From the NCBI RefSeq assembly GCF_006546655.1, contig NZ_VIAQ01000015.1:248001-312000 (forward strand): 64,000 nt of DNA, given 5' to 3'. Below are positions 1 to 9,445 of this stretch, in pieces. The stretch's first letter is position 1. Each line of letters starts with the position of its first letter. Origin of the DNA: Methanolobus vulcani (GTDB lineage Archaea > Halobacteriota > Methanosarcinia > Methanosarcinales > Methanosarcinaceae). The position numbers and the translations under genes are program-made. The notes beneath the pieces are model-generated. The model was given only the letters and a program-made list of their open reading frames with translations, had not been told where the DNA came from and did not search any database.

Positions 1-2
1 AC

Positions 3-617
3 AATTTCTTTGCTATGAGTCTGTGGACTGATGCAATTGAACAAAAAGGATGGGGAGGTAGCTGGACTATATTCTACTGGGCCTGGTGGATCGCATGGGG
101 ACCTTTCGTAGGGCAGTTTGTTGCAAGAATCTCAAAAGGAAGAACTGTTCGCCAATTTGTTGCAGGAGCACTTATTGCACCAACAGTATTCAGTTTTGTC
201 TGGCTTGCAGCATTTGGTGCTACCGCACTTAATCTAGAAATATTCCATGGGGCAGGAATTGCCGATGCAGTAAACGCAGATCTTGCATCAGCAGTTTTCG
301 TAACATTGTCCAATTATCCAATAGCAATGGTAACATCCATCGTAGCCATCATCCTTGTCATTGGATTCTTTGTCACATCTGCAGATGCAGGAACATTTGT
401 TCTGGGTATGCTTACCTCTAACGGTAGTATGGAACCTTCAGGCAAGGTAAAAGGTGTATGGGGAGCTACAATCGCAGGTGTAGCAGCAATTCTGCTTATC
501 ACAGGAGGATTGACAGCTTTGCAGACAGCATCTATTGCAGCAGCATTTCCATTCATGTTTGTGATATTGGCAATGTGTTACTCTTTGCTAAAAGCACTGA
601 AAGAAGACCATGGATAA
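3..617 (+). CDS. BCCT-family transporter, C-terminal part (5' truncated by window)
   Basis: The frame is open from the window edge and carries the last third of a betaine/carnitine/choline transporter. The segment rich in Trp followed by GPFVGQFVARISKGRT is the conserved BCCT core around TM8 and the following loop; at least three further hydrophobic segments follow. It sits 39 bp upstream of a glycine betaine methyltransferase and its corrinoid protein on the same strand, so import of glycine betaine as a methanogenic substrate is the likely job (inference). Osmoprotectant uptake is the alternative. The N-terminus is outside the window. Confidence 0.9.
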   Translation, partial: NFFAMSLWTDAIEQKGWGGSWTIFYWAWWIAWGPFVGQFVARISKGRTVRQFVAGALIAPTVFSFVWLAAFGATALNLEIFHGAGIADAVNADLASAVFVTLSNYPIAMVTSIVAIILVIGFFVTSADAGTFVLGMLTSNGSMEPSGKVKGVWGATIAGVAAILLITGGLTALQTASIAAAFPFMFVILAMCYSLLKALKEDHG

Positions 618-656
618 AAATTAATGATGGATGTATAAAAAATAAGAGATGATAAT

Positions 657-2084
657 ATGATACCAAAATTCGATGCTTTCACAAATGAACAAGTAGAATC
701 TATTCATGAACACAGTATGAAAATACTTGAGGAAATCGGTATCGATTTCCTCTACGAACCCGCACTTGAAATCTTTAAGGCAAATGGCCAGAGAGTTGAA
801 GGAAACAGGGTTTATCTTGACAGGAAATTTGTAGAGGAGCAAATAAAGAAAGCTCCATCAGAGTTTACACTACATGCCAGAAACCCTGAGAACAACCTTG
901 TTTGCGGCGGAGAGAACATAATATTCATGCCTGGATATGGTGTTTCATTCATTTATGAAGCAGATGGCTCACGCCGTGATTCATTCATGGAAGATTATGA
1001 TAACTTTGTAAAGCTTGCAGGAGCCAGTGAGAACCTTCACATGACAGGAGGTATTATTGCTGACCCTAGTGATGTTCCTGAAGAGATGAAGCACTTAAAG
1101 ATGTTGTACAGTTCCATTAAGAATTCTGATAAATGTTTCATGGGCAGTGCTTCAAACAGAGAAAGGGCAGAAGATGTTATTGAGATGGCATCTATTCTTT
1201 TTGGTGGAAGAGATGTAATCAAGGAAAAACCTGCTATCATCTGTTTGATCAACTCTATAAGTCCACTTAAATTTGATGACTATATGGCAGGTTCACTTAT
1301 GGCTTACGCTGAAGCCGGCCAGCCTGTTGTTGTTGCTGCTCTTGTAATGGCAGGGTCCACTGGTCCAGCCACAATTGCAGGTTCTCTTTCAGTTCAGAAT
1401 GCTGAAGTTCTGGCAGGTATTACTCTTGCACAATGTGTGAATCCGGGAACACCTGTAGTCTATGCTTCATCATCGGCAATAACCGATATGAATTCCGGTG
1501 CATTATCAATTGGAAATCCTGAATGCGCATTATTTACTGCAGCATGTGCTCAGATGGGAAGGTACTATGGAATACCTACCCGTAGTGGTGGTGGCCTTAC
1601 AGACTCAAAATTGGTAGACGCACAAGCCGGTTATGAGTCAATGATGACACTAATGACTGCAGGAGTTACAGGTATCAATTATGTACTTCACACTGCAGGC
1701 ATCCTTGAAGGATACATGGCCATGTCATACGAAAAGTTCGTTGTTGATGACGAAATCGCAGGAATGGTGCTTCGCTACCTTAAAGGACTGGACTTTTCAG
1801 AAGATGCTTTTGGGTTCGATGTCATCAAAAAGATTGGACCAGGAAAACATTTCCTTGCACATAAGCATACAAGAAAGTATTATCCAATTGAGCTTCGTGA
1901 TTCTGAATTGAGTGACAGACGTCCATATAACGATTGGGAAAAGGAAGGTCTTGACACTCTTCAGCGTGCAAAGAAACAGTGGCAAGGCGTGCTGGAAAAC
2001 TATGAGGCACCTGAACTTGATGCTGACGTTGATAAAGCTCTCCTGGAATTCATGGAGAAAAGGTTTGCGGAATTGAAAAAATAA
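657..2084 (+). CDS. mtgB: MttB-family, non-pyrrolysine methyltransferase, probably glycine betaine:corrinoid methyltransferase
   Basis: 475 residues of the trimethylamine methyltransferase superfamily (TIM barrel). The whole frame is open without any in-frame TAG, so it lacks the pyrrolysine of true MttB. The C-terminal half has the family-typical GGGLTDSK and DAQAGYE stretch near where MttB carries Pyl. Known non-Pyl members next to a BCCT transporter and a corrinoid protein demethylate glycine betaine to dimethylglycine. The neighbours here (BCCT upstream, MtgC-like 28 bp downstream) match that arrangement. The start ATG follows GAGATGAT. Substrate is inferred from context; another quaternary amine is possible. 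Confidence 0.8.
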   Translation: MIPKFDAFTNEQVESIHEHSMKILEEIGIDFLYEPALEIFKANGQRVEGNRVYLDRKFVEEQIKKAPSEFTLHARNPENNLVCGGENIIFMPGYGVSFIYEADGSRRDSFMEDYDNFVKLAGASENLHMTGGIIADPSDVPEEMKHLKMLYSSIKNSDKCFMGSASNRERAEDVIEMASILFGGRDVIKEKPAIICLINSISPLKFDDYMAGSLMAYAEAGQPVVVAALVMAGSTGPATIAGSLSVQNAEVLAGITLAQCVNPGTPVVYASSSAITDMNSGALSIGNPECALFTAACAQMGRYYGIPTRSGGGLTDSKLVDAQAGYESMMTLMTAGVTGINYVLHTAGILEGYMAMSYEKFVVDDEIAGMVLRYLKGLDFSEDAFGFDVIKKIGPGKHFLAHKHTRKYYPIELRDSELSDRRPYNDWEKEGLDTLQRAKKQWQGVLENYEAPELDADVDKALLEFMEKRFAELKK

Positions 2085-2112
2085 GAATATTATATATAAT
2101 GGAGTTATAAAT

Positions 2113-2769
2113 ATGGTTACACAGGATGAAATTAATTCAAAAGCAAAAGATGCAGTCATGGACTTTGATGACGAACTAGTAGAAGAGATATGTGAAGAAG
2201 CAATAGATGCTGGTCTTGATGCGGTATCCCTTATTCAGGATGGCCTCACCGCAGGTATGATCGAGATCGGTAATCAATTCAATGAAGGCAAGCTTCACCT
2301 TCCGCATGTTATTGCAGCAGCTGAAGCAATGAGTGCTGGTGTTGCTATTCTTACTCCTGTTCTTGAAGAGCAGGGGGGAACGACTGAGAGCAAGGGCAAG
2401 GTAGCTATTGGTACCATTGAGGGCGACATCCACACAATCGGTAAAGATATCGTCGCAACAATGCTAAAGGTAGATGGTTTCGAGGTTATTGATCTTGGCC
2501 AGGATGTCGCTATAACAACTTTTGTCGAAGCAGTGAAAAAACACAAACCGCTTATAGTCGGTTCTTCTGCGCTGATGACAACTACAATGACTTCTCAGGC
2601 CCAGGTTGAAGAGCAACTCAAGGAAGCTGGCCTCCGTGATTCTGTCCTTACAATGATTGGCGGTGCACCTGTCACACAGGAATGGGCCAACAAGATTGGG
2701 GCAGACATCTATGCAGAGAACGCAACAGACGCAGTTGCAAAATGTAGGGCAGCTGCAGGTGAATGTTAG
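2113..2769 (+). CDS. mtgC: Corrinoid protein MtgC (MttC/MtbC family)
   Basis: 218 residues with the two-domain layout of methylotrophic corrinoid proteins: an N-terminal helical cap (about 1-90) and a Rossmann B12-binding domain (about 95-215). The cobalt-ligating signature DIHTIG, the serine-containing GSSAL and the GGAPV turn are all present. It accepts the methyl group from the upstream methyltransferase and passes it to coenzyme M through a CoM methylase, which is not in this window. The gene ends in TAG followed after nine codons by another TAG, so readthrough would add little. Confidence 0.92.
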   Translation: MVTQDEINSKAKDAVMDFDDELVEEICEEAIDAGLDAVSLIQDGLTAGMIEIGNQFNEGKLHLPHVIAAAEAMSAGVAILTPVLEEQGGTTESKGKVAIGTIEGDIHTIGKDIVATMLKVDGFEVIDLGQDVAITTFVEAVKKHKPLIVGSSALMTTTMTSQAQVEEQLKEAGLRDSVLTMIGGAPVTQEWANKIGADIYAENATDAVAKCRAAAGEC

Positions 2770-2783
2770 TCAATAAAAGAAGG

Positions 2784-2820
2784 TAGGCTGATTTAGGCCT
2801 ATTCTTTATTTTCTTTCAAC
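2784..2820 (+). terminator. Terminator after mtgC
   Basis: A short hairpin with arms TAGGC (2784-2788) and GCCTA (2797-2801) is followed by a T-rich run. It lies 15 bp after the mtgC stop, fitting the end of the betaine operon. Confidence 0.5.
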
Positions 2821-3051
2821 TTCCCTAACTCGATCTCCCTCATATTTTTAGGTTTATTTCCTCCACTTTCTCCACAAAAATAAAAATGCGAGGGAGATTT
2901 CTTTTTACCCTTTTTAACTTTGAAAGTTAATAGATGACTACTTTCATAATATGTAGTTCTTTAAATGTAAGTGGAAACTTATGCAGATGACAATTCTAGG
3001 GTAGAGATGGCTTGAAATCAACAAAACATTTGAAGTTAAAGAATGATATAA

Positions 3052-3219
3052 ATGTTACATCCAAAATTTATATGCGTTTTCTGCAAACATCATAAAGGTG
3101 ATTTGACTTGTTATGCATTTCCAAATGGAATTCCAGCAGATATTCTGCTAAACATATTTGATCACACAAAACCTTACAAGGGAGATAATGGAATTCAATT
3201 TGAGAAAAAAGATAGTTGA
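3052..3219 (+). CDS. Small cysteine-containing conserved protein (55 aa)
   Basis: A short frame within the 575-bp gap between mtgC and the EamA gene. It encodes a CxxC pair near the N-terminus, a third Cys about nine residues later in TCYAFPNGIP, then KPYKGDNGIQFE at the end. Spacing of cysteines with an AFPxGIP core and a GDxGIxF tail is a pattern I recognise from small uncharacterised prokaryotic proteins, which supports real coding. Metal binding is plausible. No function is known to me. The gene appears monocistronic; the flanks are AT-rich and otherwise empty. Confidence 0.65.
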   Translation: MLHPKFICVFCKHHKGDLTCYAFPNGIPADILLNIFDHTKPYKGDNGIQFEKKDS

Positions 3220-3345
3220 TGCAGTGTAGTTGTTATCAAGTAATATTCTACAAATTTATATTTCATCCTGATTTGGCAAATTATTCTATAGATCTACAAA
3301 ATATACATAAACAGCGACAATATCCTTCTTTTCAATTATCACGTT

Positions 3346-4221
3346 TCATATTCCATTTTCCTTTTGTGTAAGAAGTACTGCAAATAGGATCATAAGTATG
3401 CCTGCAAACTGCCATATGGATAGTATTTCATTAAAAACAGATATTCCAATAGTTGTTGCAACAACGGGTTCTACTGCTGCTATGATAGATGCTTTGCCAG
3501 CCTCTACGTAGTGAAGGCCCTTTGTATAGAGGATATATCCAAGTACGGTCGGAATCAGGCCAAGTCCAAATATGTAAAACAATGTGTCTATGTTATGGGA
3601 AGCAGTGATTACAGCTCCCATTCCACTAATAGGGAACAGGCCAATAGTTGCGACAGCAAAAGTATAGGCTGTAACGGTCATAGGGTCATATTTTTCAAGG
3701 GCGGCTTTTCCTAATATAGTATAAAGGGCATAACCAAAACCAGATCCAAGACCTATGAGAAGCATGTTAGTCGAGAGTAAGACTCCACCTGATGGGAAAT
3801 AACCGGATATGAGTACGCATCCGACAACAGCTACCAGCAATGCAAGAATCTTTAACGAAGAGAGTCTTTCTTTAAAGATCATGCGAGACATGAGAAATAC
3901 AAAGATGGGAGCAGTGTAAAGAAGGATTGCTGCTATTGCAACAGAAGCTTCTTTTATGGTCGTAAAATAACACCAGTTAAAAAAGACAATGCTAAAAATG
4001 CCAGTCCCGATAAAATAATATGTGTCAGAAAAGTGGATGTTAAAAAGTTCCCTATTTGTAAGAGCTATATATACGAACATAATCAAAGCTGCGCTTAGAA
4101 CCCTGAGAAACACAATTTCCAGAGCCGAAAATCCTGTTTCATAAAGGGCATTGACAAATATTGATATCGAGGCCCAAAAAGCAGCACCTGTTCCAATTAA
4201 AGCATATGAACCTTTTTTCAT
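3346..4221 (-). CDS. EamA (DMT-superfamily) transporter
   Basis: 291 residues with ten predicted hydrophobic segments and an internal two-fold repeat, as in EamA permeases of the drug/metabolite transporter superfamily. A typical second-repeat end (ALxYxLYTKGLHYVEAGKAS, then EPVVATxIG) is present. It is an inner-membrane exporter or importer of small metabolites, and the substrate cannot be read from sequence. The ATG lies after a short leader with no obvious partner gene. Length is usual for the family. Confidence 0.88.
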   Translation of the reverse strand: MKKGSYALIGTGAAFWASISIFVNALYETGFSALEIVFLRVLSAALIMFVYIALTNRELFNIHFSDTYYFIGTGIFSIVFFNWCYFTTIKEASVAIAAILLYTAPIFVFLMSRMIFKERLSSLKILALLVAVVGCVLISGYFPSGGVLLSTNMLLIGLGSGFGYALYTILGKAALEKYDPMTVTAYTFAVATIGLFPISGMGAVITASHNIDTLFYIFGLGLIPTVLGYILYTKGLHYVEAGKASIIAAVEPVVATTIGISVFNEILSIWQFAGILMILFAVLLTQKENGI

Positions 4222-4356
4222 GTGGTCTTCTCGTTTTCATAGATTTACCAAACATAGAAATATCTTTCTTTTTGAGAAGACTGTCTTTTAATTTTTGTTT
4301 TATTGGGTTATTTCTGCTGTAATCTCAATGCCAGTGTCTGTAATTGCCTGATAATG

Positions 4357-4388
4357 TAAAAAAAAGGACATGCCTCTGCAGACATGTC
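4357..4388 (-). terminator. Terminator of the MFS gene
   Basis: Read on the minus strand, GACATG/CATGTC arms (4383-4388 with 4367-4372) form a hairpin directly followed by eight T. It begins 18 bp after the stop of the leftward MFS gene. Confidence 0.7.
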
Positions 4389-4405
4389 ACTGAAACACTA
4401 ATACA

Positions 4406-6223
4406 TTATTCATCTATCTTATCAGGGATTGCATGCACAAAAGACTGACCTTTCATTGCAGATTCTATCTCGTTATGGAGTTCATGCACATAGTGCTGGC
4501 CTCTCATTGCAGAGAGCAGAGCTGCTATTGCTGAAAGAATTGCACCTATGATGAAGGATACTCTGAGTGCTGGCATGAAAGCCTGTTGCAGAGTCTCCGG
4601 GAACCAATAGTTGCTGGTCAGTGTATCGACCACGGATTGTGGTATCGAGGCTACGACAGTGCTGTCCATTACATTCAGGATGGTACCCATTGGGTTGTAT
4701 CCAAGGAAAGCTGAGAATAATGCATTGGTAGGGGATATCTCTGATATCTGGTCTGCAAGATTCTGCATGATCGGAGCAGTTTGTGTCGATGCAAAACTTG
4801 TGAAAGACTCATGTATTGCATTAGGGAACGTTCCCTGGAGACCTACGATCACTATAGTGAAGAAGAGCCCCATGCTCAGTACCATAGCTGAGTTCATCAG
4901 GGTCGACATCATACCTGAAGCAACTCCCCTGTCCTCGGCTGGTACCGAATTCATTATGGATGAACTGTTTGGTGAACTGAACATCCCGTTACCTATTCCC
5001 ATAAGGAAAATCAGAATTCCAAGCTCCCAGTAATCGAAATTGTAAGGCAGCATTGCAAGACCTATAAATACCACTGCTACAAGTGCCATTCCGGTAGTAG
5101 CTATCCATCGTGGTCCATATTTATCAGAAAGCATTCCTGATATAGGTCCCATAATGATAAAACCGATAGTCAACGGAAGCATGTAGATGCCAGCCCATAG
5201 GGGCGTATCCTCAAAACTATAGCCCTGAAGTGGTAGCCAGATTCCCTGAAGCAACAGTATCAGCATGAACATTATGCCACCTCGTGCAATAGCTGCCATA
5301 AAGTTTGCAAGGTTTGAAAAAGCAAAAGCCCTTATTTTGAAGAACTCGAAGCGGAACATTGGGTTCTCTGCCCTGCGTTCTACAAATGGGAATGCAAGAA
5401 GCAGTACAATTCCTATTGCAGAAGTTATGCGGACAAGTGGACTGTTCCATCCCATTGCATCCATAACTCCATTATGTTCGTAAGGCATCAGACCATAGGT
5501 GATACCCACAAGAAGTGATGTCAATCCGCCGATGAAGAATACATTTCCAAGTATGTCTACGCTGGTCTTCTTTGCTTTGAAAGAAAGTTCTTCCATTTTC
5601 CAGTATGCCCAAACAGTTCCGATCAGGGCAAATGGGATATTTACAAGGAAAACATAGCGCCAGTTATAGGTTACAAGTATGCCTCCAAGCAGAAGTCCGA
5701 TGAACTGGCCTGACATAAGAGCTACTGTATTGATACCAAGTGCTTTTCCCCTTTCACTGCTGGGGAATACATCGGTGATTATGGCCGGACCGTTAGCCAT
5801 GGTCAGTGCACCGCCTACTGCCTGCACGAACCTGAAGAGTATAAGTTCTATTGCACCGGTACTACCGGTTCCGGGTGTCAGATAGAGCATGACTGATCCG
5901 ATCATGAATATGAAAAATCCGATTCTGAAGAGTCTTACTCTTCCGTAAATATCGGCAAGCCTTCCTATACTGAGGAGGATCGTAGCCGTCACAAGTCCAT
6001 ATCCCATTAGTATCCATAGCAAGTATTGGAACGCATCCGGTTGCATAGGGTACAGATGAATCCCATTGAATATGGCAGGAAGCGAGATAAGTATAATACT
6101 GCTATTAATGGTGGCCATAAATGATGCAAGTAACACGGTAAGTAGTGCCGTCCACTTGTACGAGATGCCATGTCCCTTTTTATGAGAAATGCTCTCTGTT
6201 TTTATATTGTTTTTATTTTCCAA
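4406..6223 (-). CDS. MFS exporter, DHA2 (14-TM, EmrB/QacA-like)
   Basis: 605 residues with about 14 hydrophobic segments. The N-terminal half has the TM1 ATINSSI motif and [16 protein letters not shown] loop typical of the major facilitator superfamily, and motif C (GGAL...GPAI) in TM5. Members of the DHA2 group extrude drugs and other amphiphiles by proton antiport. The likely start is TTG at 6223, preceded by GAGGGTAA. Its promoter would fall in the sequence that also holds the terS remnant, so this gene marks the left host/provirus junction and may have lost or changed its native promoter. Confidence 0.9.
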   Translation of the reverse strand: MENKNNIKTESISHKKGHGISYKWTALLTVLLASFMATINSSIILISLPAIFNGIHLYPMQPDAFQYLLWILMGYGLVTATILLSIGRLADIYGRVRLFRIGFFIFMIGSVMLYLTPGTGSTGAIELILFRFVQAVGGALTMANGPAIITDVFPSSERGKALGINTVALMSGQFIGLLLGGILVTYNWRYVFLVNIPFALIGTVWAYWKMEELSFKAKKTSVDILGNVFFIGGLTSLLVGITYGLMPYEHNGVMDAMGWNSPLVRITSAIGIVLLLAFPFVERRAENPMFRFEFFKIRAFAFSNLANFMAAIARGGIMFMLILLLQGIWLPLQGYSFEDTPLWAGIYMLPLTIGFIIMGPISGMLSDKYGPRWIATTGMALVAVVFIGLAMLPYNFDYWELGILIFLMGIGNGMFSSPNSSSIMNSVPAEDRGVASGMMSTLMNSAMVLSMGLFFTIVIVGLQGTFPNAIHESFTSFASTQTAPIMQNLADQISEISPTNALFSAFLGYNPMGTILNVMDSTVVASIPQSVVDTLTSNYWFPETLQQAFMPALRVSFIIGAILSAIAALLSAMRGQHYVHELHNEIESAMKGQSFVHAIPDKIDE

Positions 6224-6247
6224 ACTATTACCCTCTGTAAATCAAAT

Positions 6248-6478
6248 TATTATTCAGAAAATTCTTATCGAATCATCCAGAAGGCAGCCGCTAAATCCTG
6301 GCAGGCTGCAGCATGGTGGCTTGAGCGCAGTTGTCCTACAGAGTTTGCCAAGCGGGATGTTGAGATCAATATGACCCAAAACAACGTCGAGATAAACATA
6401 GATGAAACACGAGAGAAGATCAATGGCAGAATCAATAGCATTGCTGCCAGAGTCAGAGTGGCAGAAGATCCTGAGTGA
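6248..6478 (+). pseudogene. Small terminase subunit (terS), N-terminally truncated
   Basis: About 75 codons resembling the C-terminus of small terminases: a helix with KSWQAAAWWLERSCPTEFAKR, then a hydrophilic tail, overlapping the start of terL by 56 bp. Small terminases are DNA-binding packaging initiators with an N-terminal HTH; that part is absent, because upstream of about 6248 the sequence becomes the 5' region of the divergent MFS gene. The frame remains open to an ATG at 6170 inside the MFS gene, but that extension looks unrelated. The truncation places a deletion or recombination junction here. Confidence 0.65.
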
Positions 6479-7727
6479 TCTTAGCGACGACGAGATCCAG
6501 CAGCTGGAATACGACTGGAAGTTCTGGGCCCGGCCTAACCAACTTGCTCCAGAGGGTGACTGGCGGTACTGGTTGGTACTTTCAGGAAGAGGCTGGGGGA
6601 AGTCGAGAGTAGGAGCCGAATGGATCCGTGAAAGGGTAGATTCAGACAAGGCTCGCAGGATAGCTCTTGTTGCACCTACTGCAGCTGACGCCAGGGATAC
6701 AATGGTTGAAGGTGAATCTGGAATTTTATCAGTCTGCCCTCCGTGGAACCGGCCAGTATACGAACCATCCAAACGCAGGCTTACCTGGCCCAACGGTGCT
6801 ATAGCTTTGCTTTTTAGTGCAGAGGAGCCGGACAGGTTGAGAGGTCCCCAGCACGACACTGCCTGGTGTGACGAGATAGCTGCCTGGAAGTACCCGGAAA
6901 AAACCTGGGATATGCTGCAATTTGGTCTGAGGCTGGGAGATGATCCCAGGGCTGCTATCACCACAACACCCAGGCCCATCCCACTTGTCAAGAACATCCT
7001 GAACGATGCCAGTACCCATGTGACCAGAGGGTCCACCTACGAGAACCTGTCCAACCTGGCACCAGCTTTCATCGATGTGATAATCAGCAGATACGAAGGG
7101 ACCAGATTAGGAAGACAGGAACTCAATGCAGAAATCCTGGACGATAATCCAGATGCACTCTGGACTTGGGAAATGATAGAGGATGCCAGGGTGTCGAAGG
7201 TTCCCAATCTACTACGCATCGTTGTTGGCGTGGATCCGGCAGTTACATCCAATGAAGCTTCAGCTGACACTGGTATAGTTGTTGCAGCTGCAGATGAGCG
7301 CGGAGAATACTATGTCCTGGGGGACTACACTATCCATGCAACACCGAAAAAGTGGGCACAAGAAATCATTGCAGCTTACTACAAGCATTCTGCTGACAGG
7401 GTTATCGGGGAAGTGAACAACGGTGGGGAGCTCGTGGAGTATACTCTCCGAACGATCGACCCCAATGTATCCTACAGATCAGTAAGGGCCAGCAGGGGAA
7501 AGCAGACCAGAGCCGAGCCTATCAGTGCTCTCTACGAGCAAGGCAAAGTGCATCACGTAGGATCCTTCCCGGCCCTTGAGGACCAGATGTGTGATTGGGT
7601 TCCGGGAGAAGGGAGTAGTCCGGATAGGGTGGATGCACTTGTATGGGCATTGTCAGAGCTTAGCAGATCAAGGTATGGACCACAGAAACTGAACATGTCA
7701 GCATTAATCAAAACAAGACCGAGGTAA
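6423..7727 (+). CDS. terL: Large terminase subunit (TerL)
   Basis: 434 residues. The ATPase domain has Walker A GRGWGKS at residues 55-61 and a Walker B-like TAWCDEIA. The C-terminal RNase H-like nuclease domain shows the acidic cluster (GVDPAVT, IGEVNNGG, DRVDALVWAL). The protein pumps viral DNA into proheads. The first ATG with family-like sequence is at 6423; an upstream in-frame ATG at 6402 is possible. In tailed viruses portal follows directly, but here it starts 11.2 kb downstream because cargo lies between. Confidence 0.95.
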   Translation: MAESIALLPESEWQKILSDLSDDEIQQLEYDWKFWARPNQLAPEGDWRYWLVLSGRGWGKSRVGAEWIRERVDSDKARRIALVAPTAADARDTMVEGESGILSVCPPWNRPVYEPSKRRLTWPNGAIALLFSAEEPDRLRGPQHDTAWCDEIAAWKYPEKTWDMLQFGLRLGDDPRAAITTTPRPIPLVKNILNDASTHVTRGSTYENLSNLAPAFIDVIISRYEGTRLGRQELNAEILDDNPDALWTWEMIEDARVSKVPNLLRIVVGVDPAVTSNEASADTGIVVAAADERGEYYVLGDYTIHATPKKWAQEIIAAYYKHSADRVIGEVNNGGELVEYTLRTIDPNVSYRSVRASRGKQTRAEPISALYEQGKVHHVGSFPALEDQMCDWVPGEGSSPDRVDALVWALSELSRSRYGPQKLNMSALIKTRPR

Positions 7728-7729
7728 TT

Positions 7730-7936
7730 ATGAGACCAAAACTCTATGCAACTGTTAGCAAGAATACGACTGCAATACTCCACAGAGTGATGAAGGAGCA
7801 GGATTGTAATAAGAGCCAGGCAGTGGATTTCATTGCAGAATATTACTCGAAAATGCAGAACAATCTACGAGAGAAGCAGGTGGAAGAGACTGCTGAGCTT
7901 GTGATTGAGAAGCTCAAACTGAAGAAGTTGGTGTAG
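7730..7936 (+). CDS. Ribbon-helix-helix-like small protein (copy 1, intact)
   Basis: 68 residues beginning 2 bp after terL. The N-terminus (PKLYATVSKNTTAILHRVM) reads as a short beta strand followed by two helices, the pattern of ribbon-helix-helix DNA-binding proteins; the C-terminal half is a charged helix. It probably binds DNA, perhaps as a viral regulator. Two truncated copies occur at 12003 and 14969. It ends in TAG. Confidence 0.7.
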   Translation: MRPKLYATVSKNTTAILHRVMKEQDCNKSQAVDFIAEYYSKMQNNLREKQVEETAELVIEKLKLKKLV

Positions 7937-7956
7937 AGATTTGGATTAGATTCTTC

Positions 7957-7998
7957 GCACTTTAATGGGGGGATGTGGGTAACAAGAAAAAACGGAAC
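7957..7998 (+). repeat. Dispersed repeat flanking RHH copy 1
   Basis: GCACTTT followed by a G/T-rich stretch and TAACAAGAAAAAACGGAAC at 7980-7998. The last 19 bp recur exactly at 13591-13609, and a diverged version follows RHH copy 2 at 12192-12233. It is noncoding and marks the edges of inserted blocks. Confidence 0.6.
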
Positions 7999-8135
7999 CA
8001 TTGGTTTAAATATTGAATGTTTGAAGTTAATAAATCCAAAAAATCAAACATCGTTTTTAATTAACAAAGAGTTGTTGAACTAACATATCAAAAAAAGCGG
8101 ATGTATCTGGTCTTATTTCGAATACGTTTTTCACT

Positions 8136-8357
8136 TTATGTTGTATTTTGTGTTCTATAAGTAATCTTGGAGATGGCAGATAGTGGTATAAATTCATGTC
8201 TGACAGTTGGTTCTTCAATATATTCCAGAATAATTCCAACATCCAAATAAACAATTTTATTTACGCTATCCTTGTAGAAAATTGCTTCATCATTTTTCTT
8301 ACCGGACTCATTAAACTGGATTTCCAGGTCATAAATAGGATAAACTTCAAAAGCCAT
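8136..8357 (-). CDS. Hypothetical protein (73 aa)
   Basis: A small acidic-to-neutral protein starting MAFEVYPIYD, with alternating hydrophobic residues suggesting beta strands. I do not recognise the family. It lies at the start of the cargo region behind terL in AT-rich DNA, on the opposite strand to the viral genes. An overlapping frame (8057-8254, minus) has poorer composition and was not accepted. No clear Shine-Dalgarno is seen, so leaderless translation or non-coding remain possible. Confidence 0.4.
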   Translation of the reverse strand: MAFEVYPIYDLEIQFNESGKKNDEAIFYKDSVNKIVYLDVGIILEYIEEPTVRHEFIPLSAISKITYRTQNTT

Positions 8358-8535
8358 TTATAGCGACCCCACTAAGTTAAAGATACTTTGAGAATGATGT
8401 TAATTATAGATTTTGTTTGATGTACTAATATGGGATAAAGCTAAAAAATAGAACTTTATATCTCAGTTATTAGCCAGAAATTCAAATAATATAAAATATT
8501 TTATTCTCTTACACTGAATGAAATTTTGATATAGG

Positions 8536-8796
8536 CTATTTAATTAACTTAGACAAATCTAGTATAACGAGATCTCCAATGTTTTCAGATTTTCTTTTTG
8601 CTTCATCTATTAGAGAAAGCACTGAGTCTACTTTTTCATCTGCATAATCTGTATTTCCACAAAAGATTGTTTCTACAGAGGAATCAGAAGTCATGATCTT
8701 TATTTGGTTCAGCTCATTCCATATTTTATTTATATGGTCTATATTTATACGTGATTTATCTAATGTTTTTATATAAACCGTATACATTATTCCCAT
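8536..8796 (-). CDS. Hypothetical protein (86 aa)
   Basis: A soluble alpha/beta-looking small protein with TVYIKTLDKSRINIDHINKIW near the start and a C-terminal helix followed by LVILDLSKLIK. No family recognised. Low GC and isolated minus-strand position are shared with the other cargo genes. It could pair with the PsiE-like gene 46 bp upstream on the same strand. Confidence 0.45.
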   Translation of the reverse strand: MGIMYTVYIKTLDKSRINIDHINKIWNELNQIKIMTSDSSVETIFCGNTDYADEKVDSVLSLIDEAKRKSENIGDLVILDLSKLIK

Positions 8797-8842
8797 CTCC
8801 CATTATAATATTATAGCTGCTACCCAAAATACTTTTCCGTAT

Positions 8843-9286
8843 TTATTGCTGGTTATCACCTTTAATAGGAGGATACTTTACAGCTAGTGCTCTTATTATA
8901 CCTAACGTCAGCAACAATGCAGACATACCCAATATAAACTGATAATCGAACCGTTGAACATACACTCCTACTGCTATTTCACGCATAACTATCAAAATTG
9001 TAGCATCTGTTACATACGTAATTTTTATTTCTTCATGTTCACGATAATCAACAAACGTCTTGAAGAGGTCAATTAAAACAAAAATGGTGAGAACACCTGA
9101 TACAATCTGACCAAATCCACCATTTAGAGATCCAAAAAACATTGATTTTGTATCCCACAATAAACTCATTACTCCTGCAAGCAAGGCCAATAACAATATA
9201 TAAAGGATGACGACAGTTACGAAGTCAGTTATCCTGTTAAATATTTCCTTCTGACTTATAGTGTGTATGTTAAAATGAGTTTTCAT
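8843..9286 (-). CDS. PsiE-like membrane protein
   Basis: 147 residues with four hydrophobic segments. The sequence FKTFVDYREHEEIKITYVTD, followed by a second helix with ATILIVMREIAVGVY, is the conserved core of the PsiE (phosphate-starvation-inducible E) family. The biochemical role of PsiE is unknown. Start ATG at 9286 follows AGGGAGATTTGA, a good ribosome site. As cargo inside the provirus it may be a host-derived stress gene. Confidence 0.75.
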   Translation of the reverse strand: MKTHFNIHTISQKEIFNRITDFVTVVILYILLLALLAGVMSLLWDTKSMFFGSLNGGFGQIVSGVLTIFVLIDLFKTFVDYREHEEIKITYVTDATILIVMREIAVGVYVQRFDYQFILGMSALLLTLGIIRALAVKYPPIKGDNQQ

Positions 9287-9445
9287 TCAAATCTCCCTGA
9301 AAGATTAGTAAAAATTTTAATGTCATGAGCTTGTCAAATAAATACAAAAAGATGAATGTTAATGTATTATTTCAAATAATACTCAAATTGTAATTGAGTG
9401 TGGCGATTTAAAGTTTATAACATTGTGCCTTAATTTTCATGAACA

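Noticed and set aside
2767-2769. TAG stop of mtgC as pyrrolysine codon
   Set aside because: A second TAG follows after nine codons and the protein is already full length.
6224-6260. Left attachment site copying the tRNA-Ser 3' end
   Set aside because: No match to the T-arm or acceptor sequence was seen here or in the gaps to the left.
6254-7036. Long open frame antisense to terL (260 codons)
   Set aside because: Composition is shadow-like, it lies wholly opposite conserved terL motifs, and no family pattern is visible.
8057-8254. Minus-strand frame overlapping the 73-aa hypothetical gene
   Set aside because: Overlaps the better candidate in another frame and has random composition.
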